A DNA stretch of 64,000 nucleotides, taken from NCBI RefSeq assembly GCF_002929215.1, contig NZ_PJII01000011.1, positions 62,001 to 126,000 of the forward strand, written 5' to 3'. Position 1 is the first letter of the stretch; every line of letters begins with the position of its first letter. Positions 1 to 8,672 of this stretch are shown here, in pieces. Source of the DNA: Arthrobacter sp. ZGTC412. Lineage in GTDB: Bacteria > Actinomycetota > Actinomycetes > Actinomycetales > Micrococcaceae. Below the pieces are notes generated by a model. That model ran no database searches. It saw nothing but the letters and a program-made list of their open reading frames with translations, and was not told where the DNA came from. The position numbers and the translations under genes are program-made.

Positions 1-653
1 GGTCTGCCGCGGAGACGCAGTTCGGGCACGTCTTCCGGGCCACGCACACCAACACTTCCTGGGAAGCGGCCAAGTTCGAAATCTGTGCGCACCGCTGGAT
101 CCACGTGGCGGAGCCGGGCTACGGCGTCGCCGTGTCGAACTCGTCCACCTACGGCCACGACGTCACCAGGAGCATTAGGGAGTTCGACGGCGGTACCACC
201 ACCACAGTGCGGATGTCGCTGTTGCGTGCCCCGAAGTTCCCGGATCCGGATGCGGACCGCGGACGCCACCAACTGACGGTCACCATCCGGCCCGGCGCTG
301 CCATTGCCGATGCTGTCCAGGAGGGCTACCGGACTAATCTTGCTCCGCGGCTGGTCACCGGCGCCTCGCCGGTGGAACCGCTGTTTTCGCTGTCCAACCC
401 TGCTGTGGTCATCGAAGCAGTCAAGCTGGCGGAGGACGGCTCCGGGGATGTGATCGTCCGGTTGTACGAATCGCTGGGGCAGCGTTCGGCCGGAATGCTC
501 ACGGCGAACTTCCCGGTACAGCGGGTCAGCACCGTCGACCTGCTGGAACGCGCGGTCGAGGCTGCCGGCGTGGACGCCGGGCCGGACGGGGCGGAGCTGC
601 TCCTGCGGCCGTTCCAGTTGGTGACCCTGAGGTTTGTCCGCGGGCAGGAATAG
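1..653 (+). CDS. Alpha-mannosidase (GH38), C-terminal part
   Basis: The reading frame is open from the left edge to a TAG at 651-653, so only the last ~217 residues are present. The translated start carries the motif THTNTSWEAAKFE and then CAHRW, typical of the beta-domain of glycoside hydrolase family 38 alpha-mannosidases. The end (LLLRPFQLVTLRF) matches the C-terminal beta-sandwich of that family. GH38 enzymes release alpha-linked mannose; the catalytic domain lies upstream of the window, so activity cannot be judged here. The identification rests on recalled family motifs. Confidence 0.8.
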   Translation, partial: SAAETQFGHVFRATHTNTSWEAAKFEICAHRWIHVAEPGYGVAVSNSSTYGHDVTRSIREFDGGTTTTVRMSLLRAPKFPDPDADRGRHQLTVTIRPGAAIADAVQEGYRTNLAPRLVTGASPVEPLFSLSNPAVVIEAVKLAEDGSGDVIVRLYESLGQRSAGMLTANFPVQRVSTVDLLERAVEAAGVDAGPDGAELLLRPFQLVTLRFVRGQE

Positions 654-712
654 TTGCCGGCCAGGCAGGCGTCGGAAGTCGCGGAGGAATTCTAAAAGGG
701 CCTTAAATGGCT

Positions 713-746
713 GAGTGGGGGCGGTCCCCAACGGCCGCCACCACTC
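713..746 (+). terminator. Hairpin after the mannosidase gene, possible terminator
   Basis: GAGTGG(G)GGCGG pairs with CCGCC(A)CCACTC around a ten-base loop. It is followed by C-rich sequence, not a T-run. A second perfect palindrome, GGCCCCCGGGGGCC, lies at 767-780. The 654-885 gap holds no convincing gene. Confidence 0.35.
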
Positions 747-849
747 ATCCCCCCAAAGCGTGCAAAGGCCCCCGGGGGCCGCTTCCGTTCAAGAAAGTAT
801 CCCCGTTCGCAAACGCCCCGCAACCCCCACCTTCACACATTCATGATTG

Positions 850-875
850 TTTCACATTCTAATGATTTTGTGAAA
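850..875 (-). terminator. AT-rich hairpin beyond the 3' end of the membrane-protein gene
   Basis: TTTCACA and TGTGAAA form 7-bp arms around a 12-base loop, just past the stop codon of the minus-strand gene ending at 886. The stem is weak and A/T-rich. It could be a terminator or a protein-binding site. Confidence 0.3.
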
Positions 876-885
876 GCCCCACAGG

Positions 886-1623
886 TTACGCTTCAGTAGA
901 TGTCCTCTTAGGCCCAGGGCTCCTGCTGTTTCTCACCCTGGCTGCCCAAATGAGCGCGAGGCCGAGGACGAAGCAGAGCACTGCCGTGTAGTTGACGATG
1001 AATTCCAGTGCACCCCACTCCGGCGGCACCAGGGGGAACAGCAGGGTGAGGGCAATGGCAATTCCGCCAAGTGCCAGAAGCCCGGCCGCGAACCGTACCA
1101 GCACGGGAAGCCGGCTGCCCACGGCGCGAACCATGGCCGGAAGCAGGACCAGGGAGACGTACGAAGGATATGCGCGTCCCGCCGCCCCGTAGTACTCCAC
1201 CAGGGCGAAGTTGAGCTCACTTTTGCCGGAGGTCGCAGACAGCCCTGCCGAAGAACCCACCGTGTCCATCAGGAAGAACAGGGCGGTCATCACCAGGGAG
1301 ATGACCAGGAGCACCATCATGCCGAGCCTGCCTGTGATGAGCCGGTAGGCATGGTCTGCTCCGAACCCCCGGGTCACCCGTATCCCGACGAAGTAGATGG
1401 CAGAGAAGATGATGAAGCGCAGCAGCAGGTTGGCGAGGTTGATGCCTCCCAGCGCTCTATCCACTGCAATATACGGCGCCTCGATGCTCAGAAAAATAGC
1501 CGCGGTCATCAGGGCGAAGATATAAAAGAGGGACCGGTTCTCTCCCCGAAGCGCGCTGGGTATCCGGGCCGCTGCAATGAGGCCGCAGGTGGCCAGCGTT
1601 GACCACTGAAAGATTTCAATCAT
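886..1623 (-). CDS. Hypothetical polytopic membrane protein paired with an HTH regulator
   Basis: 245 residues with about seven hydrophobic segments (near residues 5-20, 35-55, 65-85, 105-125, 155-175, 180-205 and 215-235) and a short basic C-terminal tail. I chose the ATG at 1623 because it overlaps the TGA of the upstream regulator gene as ATGA, the usual sign of translational coupling in this genome; an in-frame ATG 15 bases upstream is the alternative. I do not recognise a family. Actinobacteria often carry a small HTH gene followed by a multi-pass membrane protein, so a regulator-controlled membrane unit is likely, but no substrate or role can be given. Confidence 0.7.
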   Translation of the reverse strand: MIEIFQWSTLATCGLIAAARIPSALRGENRSLFYIFALMTAAIFLSIEAPYIAVDRALGGINLANLLLRFIIFSAIYFVGIRVTRGFGADHAYRLITGRLGMMVLLVISLVMTALFFLMDTVGSSAGLSATSGKSELNFALVEYYGAAGRAYPSYVSLVLLPAMVRAVGSRLPVLVRFAAGLLALGGIAIALTLLFPLVPPEWGALEFIVNYTAVLCFVLGLALIWAARVRNSRSPGPKRTSTEA

Positions 1624-2357
1624 CCCAGGTTCTCCCAAATCTTCTCTGTCTGCGCCTGGTCCTGTTCCTGGCGGCGTAAAACTTTGCCCAAGGCCTGCAG
1701 CCGGTCACCGGCCAGGGCGGCGAGGTCGCCGTCGGACAGGCTGTCCAATGCTGCCTGGCGGGCGTCGGGAGGCCACCCCGCCTCTTCCTCCGTGATCAAG
1801 CCGGTGGCCACCAGGCCGCTGGCGGCTCCAACGCCTGCCGCCCTGGCCGTGGCCACCGCCAGCTCCGCTGAAAGCCGGTTGGCAGTCAGTTGCGCGGAGT
1901 AGTTTTGCGGGGCAATGCCGGTAGCGGCAGAAACGCGGTGCCGCACTTCGCCGTCGTCAATGGCATCAACCCAGTTCTTGACGGACGTGGCGTGCGGCGC
2001 AGGCGACAGTGCCGGCGGCTTGTCGCCCGGTTCTCCGGCTGGGTCCATCCCCGGGCGGGCCAGCATGGCTCGCAGGAGGTCGGCGGTGGAAATCTGGCTG
2101 ACCAGCTCGCAGCGGGCAGGCGGCTGCTGGGGGCCGGCCAATTCCCGGTACGGTTCGAAGTCGGCCAGGGCCGCCACCGGGTTGATGTTGTACGCCCGGC
2201 TGATACTGACCACCGTGCTTACTGAGACTTTTCCCCGCACCAGCTGCTGGGCCAGGGTGGTCCGCTTGATCCCGGAGATCCTGCAGACGTCTGCCGTGCT
2301 GGCGTCCGGCGCAATGCCTTGCAGCCAGCGCTGGAACGCCTTGGCGGGGAGGGTCAT
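1620..2357 (-). CDS. HTH (XRE-like) DNA-binding protein
   Basis: 245 residues. The N-terminal ~65 residues look like a helix-turn-helix of the Cro/C1 type: DVCRISGIKRTTLAQQLVRG followed by VSTVVSISRAYNINPVAAL, as in XRE regulators that read a recognition helix and then a residency helix. The rest is helical and Ala-rich with no motif I recognise. Another DNA-facing segment may lie around residues 120-160 (VRHRVSAATGIAPQNYSAQL). The stop overlaps the start of the membrane-protein gene at 1623, so the two are probably one operon and functionally linked. Confidence 0.65.
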   Translation of the reverse strand: MTLPAKAFQRWLQGIAPDASTADVCRISGIKRTTLAQQLVRGKVSVSTVVSISRAYNINPVAALADFEPYRELAGPQQPPARCELVSQISTADLLRAMLARPGMDPAGEPGDKPPALSPAPHATSVKNWVDAIDDGEVRHRVSAATGIAPQNYSAQLTANRLSAELAVATARAAGVGAASGLVATGLITEEEAGWPPDARQAALDSLSDGDLAALAGDRLQALGKVLRRQEQDQAQTEKIWENLG

Positions 2358-2416
2358 GGAGAGCTCTCTGCAGAACGGATGATTTGTCGATTTTAGCCTG
2401 CCGGTTTCCCGCCGAT

Positions 2417-2445
2417 TTTACCCACACCCTCGATTCGACTATGCT
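2417..2445 (+). promoter_or_regulatory. Predicted promoter for the ABC-F gene
   Basis: TTTACC (2417-2422) and TATGCT (2440-2445) are separated by 17 bases. They would give a 5' leader of about 150 bases before the ABC-F start at 2602, long enough for attenuation control, which is known for some ABC-F resistance genes. No convincing leader peptide with its own ribosome site was found. Confidence 0.45.
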
Positions 2446-2601
2446 TGATGGTCGAGCCCGTTGGTCCGTACACCCCCCAAGTCCGGACCAGCGGGTTCTT
2501 TTATGTCCGGGCTCCGGGCGCCGTCCTCCTGACGGAATGCAGAGGCTTTGCGGGCCGAGAGGCGCCAGACCTGCTGCGCGCTCCGGTGAAAGGATGGATC
2601 C

Positions 2602-4245
2602 ATGACTGCGACCCTTGTTGCGAAGGATGTTTCCGGCGGTCACGACCACCGGCTGCTCTTCTCCGAACTTTCCCTCACCGTCGCACCCGGTGATGTTGTG
2701 GGTGTCGTAGGGGCCAACGGCGCCGGGAAGTCCACCCTGCTGCGCCTGCTTGCCGGCGTCGACCAGCCGCAGGACGGGACCGTAAGCCTTGCTCCCGCTG
2801 ACGCCTTTGTGGGCTGGCTTCCCCAGGAGCACGAGCGTGTCCCCGGCGAAACGGTGGCTGCGTACATTGCCCGGCGGACCGGTTGCGCCCAGACCACAGC
2901 AGAGATGGAATCCACGGCAGAGGCGCTGGGCTCCGGCGCGCCCGGAGCCGATGACGCCTACGCACTGGCTTTTGACCGCTGGATGGCTTCCGGTGCCGCG
3001 GACCTGGACGACCGCATTCCCGCCGTCCTTGCCGATCTGGGCCTGGAAACGGGCGCCGACGCCGAGATGACGCGTTTGTCCGGCGGCCAGGCGGCGCGGG
3101 TGGCGCTCGCAGCCCTGCTGCTCAGCCGGTTCGACGTCGTCCTTTTGGACGAACCCACCAACGATCTGGACCTGGCCGGACTTGCGAAACTCGAGGACTT
3201 TGTCCGCGGACTGCGCGGCGGGGCTGTGCTGGTAAGCCACGACCGCGAGTTCCTGGCCCGCTGCGTCACCACGGTGGTGGAACTGGACCTGGCGCAGAAC
3301 TCCGTGGCCGTTTACGACGGCGGCTATGACGCCTTCCTGGAAGAACGTGCAGTAGCGCGGCGGCACGCGCGCGAGAAGTTTGAGGAGTTCGCAGCCACCA
3401 AGGCGGACCTGGTGTCCAGGGCGCGCACGCAGCGTGAATGGAGCTCCCAGGGCGTTCGGAACGCCATGAAGAAGAGCCCGGACAACGACAAGATCCGCCG
3501 CGCCGCCAGCACCGAGTCCTCCGAGAAGCAGGCGCAGAAGGTGCGGCAGATGGAGTCGCGGATTGCCCGGCTGGACGCAGTGGAAGAGCCCCGGAAGGAA
3601 TGGCAGCTCCAGTTCTCCATTGGCAAGGCGCCGCGCTCAAGCGCTGTGGTGGCAACCCTCCGCGACGCTGTGGTGCGGCAGGGCAGTTTCACCCTCGGCC
3701 CGGTCAACCTCCAGCTCAATGCGGGGGAGCGGATCGGCATCACGGGCCCCAACGGCGCCGGCAAGTCCACCCTGCTGCGGCTGCTTCTGGGTGACCTTAC
3801 ACCGGAGTCTGGCAACGCAGCCATGGGCGCCTCGGTGGCCATCGGCGAAATCGACCAGGCCCGCGGGCTGCTGGCAGGCCACCTTACCCTGGCTGACGCC
3901 GTCGAGGCCGTCCTGGTGGAACTGAACCCGGCAGAGGTCCGCACGCTGCTCGCCAAGTTCGGCCTCAAGGCGGACCACACGGCACGGACCGTTGACTCGC
4001 TGTCCCCGGGCGAGCGGACCAGGGCTGCTTTGGCCCTGCTGCAGGCGCGCGGGGTGAACCTCCTGGTTTTGGACGAGCCAACGAACCATCTTGACCTTCC
4101 GGCCATCGAACAGCTTGAAGAGGCGCTGGAAAGCTACGACGGCGCCCTGCTACTGGTGACGCACGACCGGAGGCTCCTCGAAAACGTGCGGCTGGACGTG
4201 CGTTGGAATGTGGAAAACGGGACCGTAATGGAGCAACAGCAATGA
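2602..4245 (+). CDS. ABC-F family ATPase (ribosome-associated type)
   Basis: 547 residues with two ABC nucleotide-binding domains and no membrane segment, the ABC-F layout. Domain 1 has Walker A GANGAGKST near residue 37, signature LSGGQ near 159 and Walker B ending LLDEPTNDLDL. Domain 2 has Walker A GPNGAGKST near 383, a variant signature LSPGE near 467 and Walker B LVLDEPTNHLDL. Both Walker B regions are followed by a His switch (VSHDRE, VTHDRR). The charged linker at about 245-335 fits the P-site tRNA interaction motif region. ABC-F proteins act on the ribosome in translation control or antibiotic protection; which applies here is unknown. It is translationally coupled to the exporter gene that follows. 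Confidence 0.9.
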   Translation: MTATLVAKDVSGGHDHRLLFSELSLTVAPGDVVGVVGANGAGKSTLLRLLAGVDQPQDGTVSLAPADAFVGWLPQEHERVPGETVAAYIARRTGCAQTTAEMESTAEALGSGAPGADDAYALAFDRWMASGAADLDDRIPAVLADLGLETGADAEMTRLSGGQAARVALAALLLSRFDVVLLDEPTNDLDLAGLAKLEDFVRGLRGGAVLVSHDREFLARCVTTVVELDLAQNSVAVYDGGYDAFLEERAVARRHAREKFEEFAATKADLVSRARTQREWSSQGVRNAMKKSPDNDKIRRAASTESSEKQAQKVRQMESRIARLDAVEEPRKEWQLQFSIGKAPRSSAVVATLRDAVVRQGSFTLGPVNLQLNAGERIGITGPNGAGKSTLLRLLLGDLTPESGNAAMGASVAIGEIDQARGLLAGHLTLADAVEAVLVELNPAEVRTLLAKFGLKADHTARTVDSLSPGERTRAALALLQARGVNLLVLDEPTNHLDLPAIEQLEEALESYDGALLLVTHDRRLLENVRLDVRWNVENGTVMEQQQ

Positions 4246-6155
4246 GCATGGAACGGGTTGCCTGGGGCTCCCTCTACAACATCACCAGGGCCAAGAGCGG
4301 TTCCAAGCCGTTTTCCAAGGCCACCTTGAAGCGTGTCCTGGGGTTTGCCCGGCCGCACCGCGCGAAGCTGCTGGGCTTTGTGGCCCTGTCCATTGTGATG
4401 GCATTCCTCGCCGTGGCCACGCCCGTCCTGGCAGGGCAGGTAGTGAACGCGATTGTGGCCAAGGCCGCAGCCGAGGAGGTGGTCCGCCTTGCCGTGCTCA
4501 TCGCCGTCGTGGCCGTGGCCGAAGCAGGCCTGGGCCTGGTAAGCCGTTGGCTCTCCTCCACCATTGGTGAGGGTGTGATCGTGGACCTGCGCACCCGGGT
4601 CTTCGACCACGTGCAGAAGATGCCCATCGCGTTCTTCACCCGGACCCGCACCGGCGCCCTGGTCAGCAGGCTGAACAACGACGTGATCGGCGCCCAGTCC
4701 GCGTTCGCCGGCACCCTGTCAGGTGTGGTCAGCAATGTGGTGGCCCTGATCCTCACGCTCATCGTGATGCTTGGCACGTCCTGGCAGGTGACAGTCCTGG
4801 CCATGGTCCTGTTGCCCATCTTCCTCATCCCAGCGCGGCGGATGGGGTCAAAGCTCGCGGACCTGCGCCGTGAGGCGGCGGATCACAATGCTGCCATGGG
4901 CACCCAGATGACGGAGCGCTTCTCCGCCCCCGGCGCCACCCTGGTCAAGCTCTTCGGCCGTCCGGACGAGGAATCCCGGGAATTTGCCGTCCGCGCCGGC
5001 CGCGTCCGCGATATCGGCGTCCGGACCGCCATGCTGCAGTTCACCTTCGTGACGGCACTGACGCTGGTCTCCGCGCTGGCCCTCGCCCTCGTGTACGGGC
5101 TGGGTGGCTGGTTCGCCATCACCGGGCAACTCGCGGCGGGCGACGTTGTGGTGCTGGCCCTGCTGCTCACCCGGCTCTACGCTCCGCTGACGGCACTCTC
5201 AAACGCGCGCGTCGAAATTATGAGCGCCCTGGTCAGCTTCGAGCGTGTTTTCGAAATCCTGGACCTTAAACCCCTCATCCAGCAGAAGCCGGACGCCGTG
5301 CCGGTTCCGGCCGGTCCGGTTTCGGTGGAGTTCGACAACGTCCGCTTCGCCTACCCCTCCGCGGACAAGGTTTCACTGGCGTCCCTGGAGGAGGTGTCCA
5401 CCCTGGACACCCGAGGCGGGGAAGAGGTGCTGCACGGCATCAGCTTCCGGGTGGAACCGGGACAGACCGTGGCGCTGGTGGGATCCTCCGGCGCCGGCAA
5501 ATCCACTGTCGCCCAGCTCCTGGCCCGGCTCTACGACGTGGACTCCGGCGCGGTGCGCCTGGGCGGTACCACTCCCGGGACCGGGCTGGACCTGCGCGAT
5601 GCCACCTTCGACTCACTGCGGGACACCCTGGGCATGGTGACGCAGGACGGCCATCTTTTCCACGAAACCATCGCCTCCAACCTGCGGCTCGCCAGGCCGG
5701 ATGCCACTGACGAGGACATGTGGGAAGCGATCCGGCAGGCCCGGCTCGAAGCCATGATCCGCTCCCTGCCTGACGGGCTGGACACGGTGGTGGGTGAACG
5801 CGGCTACCGGCTTTCCGGCGGTGAGCGCCAGCGGCTCACCATCGCCAGGCTGCTCATCGCCCAGCCCCGCGTGGTGATCCTGGACGAGGCGACGGCCGCG
5901 CTCGACTCCACCAACGAAGCTGCCGTGCAGGCGGCCCTGGGCGCCGCGCTCGAGGGGCGTACCGCCGTCGTAATTGCACACCGTTTGTCCACCGTCCGTG
6001 CCGCCGATGTGATCCTGGTGGTGGAGGACGGCCGGATTGTGGAACGTGGGACCCACACCGAACTGCTGGCTGCCGAAGGCCGTTACGCGGAGCTGTATCG
6101 GACGCAGTTTGCCGAGGCCACGGCAGTGGCCCAGGAGGCAGTGCCGGAGTTTTAG
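4242..6155 (+). CDS. ABC exporter, fused permease/ATPase (multidrug/lipid type)
   Basis: 637 residues. Six membrane helices lie in the first ~320 residues. The nucleotide-binding domain has Walker A GSSGAGKST near 414, Q-loop MVTQDGH, signature LSGGERQR near 524, Walker B VVILDEATAALD and the switch AHRLST. This is the half-transporter layout of ABCB-type exporters, which dimerise. The start ATG at 4242 overlaps the ABC-F stop as ATGA, so the two are made from one message. The insert ahead of the ATPase (about 370-395) is slightly longer than usual. The coupling suggests a resistance or self-protection unit, but the substrate is not visible from sequence. Confidence 0.9.
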   Translation: MSMERVAWGSLYNITRAKSGSKPFSKATLKRVLGFARPHRAKLLGFVALSIVMAFLAVATPVLAGQVVNAIVAKAAAEEVVRLAVLIAVVAVAEAGLGLVSRWLSSTIGEGVIVDLRTRVFDHVQKMPIAFFTRTRTGALVSRLNNDVIGAQSAFAGTLSGVVSNVVALILTLIVMLGTSWQVTVLAMVLLPIFLIPARRMGSKLADLRREAADHNAAMGTQMTERFSAPGATLVKLFGRPDEESREFAVRAGRVRDIGVRTAMLQFTFVTALTLVSALALALVYGLGGWFAITGQLAAGDVVVLALLLTRLYAPLTALSNARVEIMSALVSFERVFEILDLKPLIQQKPDAVPVPAGPVSVEFDNVRFAYPSADKVSLASLEEVSTLDTRGGEEVLHGISFRVEPGQTVALVGSSGAGKSTVAQLLARLYDVDSGAVRLGGTTPGTGLDLRDATFDSLRDTLGMVTQDGHLFHETIASNLRLARPDATDEDMWEAIRQARLEAMIRSLPDGLDTVVGERGYRLSGGERQRLTIARLLIAQPRVVILDEATAALDSTNEAAVQAALGAALEGRTAVVIAHRLSTVRAADVILVVEDGRIVERGTHTELLAAEGRYAELYRTQFAEATAVAQEAVPEF

Positions 6156-6574
6156 CCCTCGGGTCGGGCGCCTGCAGGCCTTGCGGCCAGCTCCGGAAGG
6201 ATATGGTCCGTCAGCAGCGGGGCGAGGTCCCCGGGCAGTTCGCCATCCAGGTCCAGCCAACGGATCTCCGCAATCTCGGCGGAAGGATGGGCTTCCCAGG
6301 TGCCTGGCGCCAGGAACACCGTGGCCTCGATATCGGTGGCGGCTTCGTTGGCGGCGTCCGCGATCCAGACCCCCATCAGCTGCAGCTCGCGCGGATCGAC
6401 GACGATGCCCACCTCTTCGGCCAGTTCCCGGGCCGCCGTCTGTACCGCGGTTTCACCCGCTTCCGGCTTGCCGCCGGGATGCATAAACATGGACGTGCCG
6501 CGCTTCCGGACAGTCAGCAGGCGGCCGGCGTCATCAAAGACGCACACGGCGGAAACCACTATGCGGTTTTTCAT
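6152..6574 (-). CDS. NUDIX hydrolase
   Basis: 140 residues. A complete Nudix box is present: GKPEAGE, seven residues, then RELAEEVGI, matching GX5EX7REUXEEXGU. NUDIX enzymes cleave nucleoside diphosphates linked to another group, often as house-cleaning; the substrate is not predictable here. The start ATG at 6574 overlaps the stop of the DUF6314 gene (ATGA), so the two genes are coupled. Its 3' end overlaps the convergent ABC gene by 4 bases. Confidence 0.88.
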   Translation of the reverse strand: MKNRIVVSAVCVFDDAGRLLTVRKRGTSMFMHPGGKPEAGETAVQTAARELAEEVGIVVDPRELQLMGVWIADAANEAATDIEATVFLAPGTWEAHPSAEIAEIRWLDLDGELPGDLAPLLTDHILPELAARPAGARPEG

Positions 6575-7050
6575 GCTTCCCGTGCCGGTTGCCGCAGCAG
6601 TGTCGACGTCAGCAGCAGGTTCTTCTGCGGGCCTTTGACGTCCCAGCTGTAAGTGAACCGGTCCGCATCTCCGTAGTTGTACGCCACACGGTAGGTGTCG
6701 GGATCGCACCAGTGTTGATCCAGGTTGGCCTCCGGCGTGAAGCTCATGGTGTGGAAGGGGCGCCCGTCGGTGAAGAAGACGTCCAGCGCGTCGGCGCGTT
6801 CAGTGGGCCTTAGCAGGTACTCGCGGGAGGCGGGGCCTGTGAAGGCAGGCCAGCGCATGGTGCCTTCCTCGCGCAAGGCCAGGCCGCCGTCGTCCGCTGG
6901 GACAAATTGCACGACGCCGGAAAATGTTCCGTGGGTGCCGTTGGCACGGTCCAGAAGGTCCCGTTGGACGGTCCAGCGCCCCGACTTCGCAGTGGCGGTT
7001 GGGCCGAGCAGGTAGGCGCGGAGCGCAAACTCCGGGGGAGGAAAGTTCAA
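6571..7050 (-). CDS. DUF6314 family protein
   Basis: 159 residues. The spacing and motifs (AYLLGPT.., RWTVQRDL, GTFSGVVQF, EGTMRW, REYLLRP, FFTDGRPFH, YRVAYNYGD.DRFTYSWDVKGP) are as I recall for DUF6314, a small beta-rich domain resembling lipocalin/nitrobindin folds and of unknown function. The only start that does not read into the tRNA is TTG at 7050, two bases from the 3' end of tRNA-Arg. The message is therefore either leaderless or processed from a tRNA co-transcript. It is coupled to the NUDIX gene downstream. Confidence 0.7.
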   Translation of the reverse strand: MNFPPPEFALRAYLLGPTATAKSGRWTVQRDLLDRANGTHGTFSGVVQFVPADDGGLALREEGTMRWPAFTGPASREYLLRPTERADALDVFFTDGRPFHTMSFTPEANLDQHWCDPDTYRVAYNYGDADRFTYSWDVKGPQKNLLLTSTLLRQPAREA

Positions 7051-7051
7051 G

Positions 7052-7124
7052 TGCCCTCGATTGGAATCGAACCAACGACACCGGCTTTAGGAGAGCCGTG
7101 CTCTATCCACTGAGCTACGAGGGC
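7052..7124 (-). tRNA. tRNA-Arg (anticodon CCT)
   Basis: On the minus strand the sequence folds as a cloverleaf. The acceptor arm GCCCTCG pairs with CGAGGGC, the D arm is TAGCTCAGTGGATAGAGCA, the anticodon arm is CGGCT-CTCCTAA-AGCCG with anticodon CCT, and the T arm contains GGTTCGATTCC. The discriminator base is A and CCA is not encoded. It reads AGG codons, which are rare in this high-GC genome. Confidence 0.97.
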
Positions 7125-7205
7125 GGGCGTACGGTGGAGCGGCAAAGCCTCCGGCCGGACACGGATACAAGCATACAAGGTGCGGAGCCGTACTACGCTC
7201 AAGGC

Positions 7206-7979
7206 ATGAGTTCAGCGCCGTCCACTGCCCAATCCGCGGCATTCATTCCGGACACCACTTCCACCCGGCAGTACATCGGTGCCTGGTCCGTGCTGAGCGT
7301 TCTGCAGTATTTCGCGGCGGAGGCGGCAGTTATTGCTGCCTGGGCGGGACCGCGCCCGTATGACCTGCGCACCGGCTACATCAGCGACCTGGGCGCCTTG
7401 AACTGCGGCATTTTTGATGGCCGGGAGGTCTGTTCCCCGCTGAACTGGCTGATGAACGCCTCGTTTGTGGTCCAGGGGCTGGGGATGCTGCTGGGCGCGC
7501 TGCTCCTTAGTTCCGGGTTGCTGCGGGTGGCTGCCATTGCCGGGGCCGCCGTGCAGCCGGGCCGGCGAATGCCTTGGCTGGCAGCCGCGGCTGTGCGGCT
7601 GCTGACCGGTGCTGCGGGAGCCGGAACCGTCATCGTTGGTCTGGTGCCGGAAGACGCCGGCTCCGGCTGGCACTATGCCGGCGCCGTCCTGTACTTCATC
7701 ACCGGCGCGGCAGCCCTGCTGGTCCTGGGCATCCTCTGGCTGCGGAAAACAGTGATGGCCTGGTTCATCCTTGCCTGCGGCACTGTATCCGCTGCCGCCC
7801 TGGTAACCGGCGGGCTGACCGGCATGCGTGTCCCTGAACCGGGGACACTGGAGCGGCTCATGGGCTACCCCGTTACGGTGGGAATGGCCACCGCCGGGCT
7901 GGTCATCGCGCAGCGGGTGCACCGGCACCGGAAGCAGGTCCGGGCGGCGGCGGCGGCTGCGGCCGGGCACACGCTGTAG
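7206..7979 (+). CDS. DUF998 family membrane protein
   Basis: 257 residues with about six membrane helices after a 25-residue cytoplasmic lead. The order of conserved pieces (ISDLG.., the hydrophobic stretch after NWLMNASF, VGLVPED, then HYAGAVLYFITGAAALL) fits the DUF998 family of actinobacterial membrane proteins, whose function is unknown. The ATG at 7206 is chosen because longer in-frame readings run back through the tRNA. It is divergent from the tRNA gene and ends 28 bases from the convergent gene at 8008. Confidence 0.8.
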   Translation: MSSAPSTAQSAAFIPDTTSTRQYIGAWSVLSVLQYFAAEAAVIAAWAGPRPYDLRTGYISDLGALNCGIFDGREVCSPLNWLMNASFVVQGLGMLLGALLLSSGLLRVAAIAGAAVQPGRRMPWLAAAAVRLLTGAAGAGTVIVGLVPEDAGSGWHYAGAVLYFITGAAALLVLGILWLRKTVMAWFILACGTVSAAALVTGGLTGMRVPEPGTLERLMGYPVTVGMATAGLVIAQRVHRHRKQVRAAAAAAAGHTL

Positions 7980-8007
7980 GCTACGGCGTCCTTAAACTTC
8001 CACGTCT

Positions 8008-8640
8008 TCAGGCGTCGGCGTCTTTTGGCTTCCGCGCCCGTAGGAACACTGCAGCAGCTCCCGCCAGCAGGCTCAGCACCAGCAGTACCCAGCCCGCAAC
8101 GGTGAGACCGGCAGCAAGGGCGACCTGGCCGGCGTCGGGCGTTCCCGCTGCCAGCACGCCGTCGATGGCGGCGTTGCCCCACAGCCGGACCACCACAAAC
8201 AGCAGGGGGAGCGCCCAAAGCGCCCAGCGCAGCGTCTTCCGGGCGATGCTCGTTCCGATCAGCAGCAGCCACGTGAACCCGAAGATCAGCGGGAACAGGG
8301 TGCCGGCCGTTTTGTGGACGTAGTTGAGCTGGCCGCGCGCGTCTTCGTCCATGGCGGAGTGCAACTGGCTGACGTAGGCAGGATCAAACCCGCCGATCAG
8401 TGAATCGGGCATGGCAAGCCCCCCGGAGACCTGCCGCAGCTGGTCCAGCGTCAGCAGGTGCAGGTACCAGAACAGGAACAGGCTGGCCACCACGCCGGCA
8501 ATCAGGATGAGATTGCCGTTGCTTTCGGCTTTCTGCGGCGTGCGCGCGGTGGTGGGATTGACCACCGGCGGGAGGTGGTGCTGCGGTACAACCGCCCTGG
8601 AGCCGTGCTTCTTGATCCGCTGGGCAGGGGTTTTGGCCAT
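8008..8640 (-). CDS. Hypothetical membrane protein with basic N-terminus
   Basis: 210 residues. A Lys/Arg-rich cytoplasmic lead (about 45 residues) precedes four likely membrane helices near 46-62, 115-135, 140-160 and 175-200, and the tail ends in a charged RARKPKD sequence. The start at 8640 (MAKTPAQRIKKHG) is chosen over an in-frame ATG 21 bases upstream because that one reads through the likely leader of this divergent pair. I do not recognise a family. Confidence 0.7.
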   Translation of the reverse strand: MAKTPAQRIKKHGSRAVVPQHHLPPVVNPTTARTPQKAESNGNLILIAGVVASLFLFWYLHLLTLDQLRQVSGGLAMPDSLIGGFDPAYVSQLHSAMDEDARGQLNYVHKTAGTLFPLIFGFTWLLLIGTSIARKTLRWALWALPLLFVVVRLWGNAAIDGVLAAGTPDAGQVALAAGLTVAGWVLLVLSLLAGAAAVFLRARKPKDADA

Positions 8641-8672
8641 GCCACCATTATCCCGCCCCATAAACTGAAGCC

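Noticed and set aside
2445-2605. Possible leader peptide before the ABC-F gene
   Set aside because: A start codon exists, but no Shine-Dalgarno or paired stems supporting attenuation were found, and the frame merely runs into the ABC-F gene.
7052-7124. tRNA-Arg as an attachment site of an integrated element
   Set aside because: No integrase, no repeated tRNA 3' end and no phage or plasmid genes are within the window.
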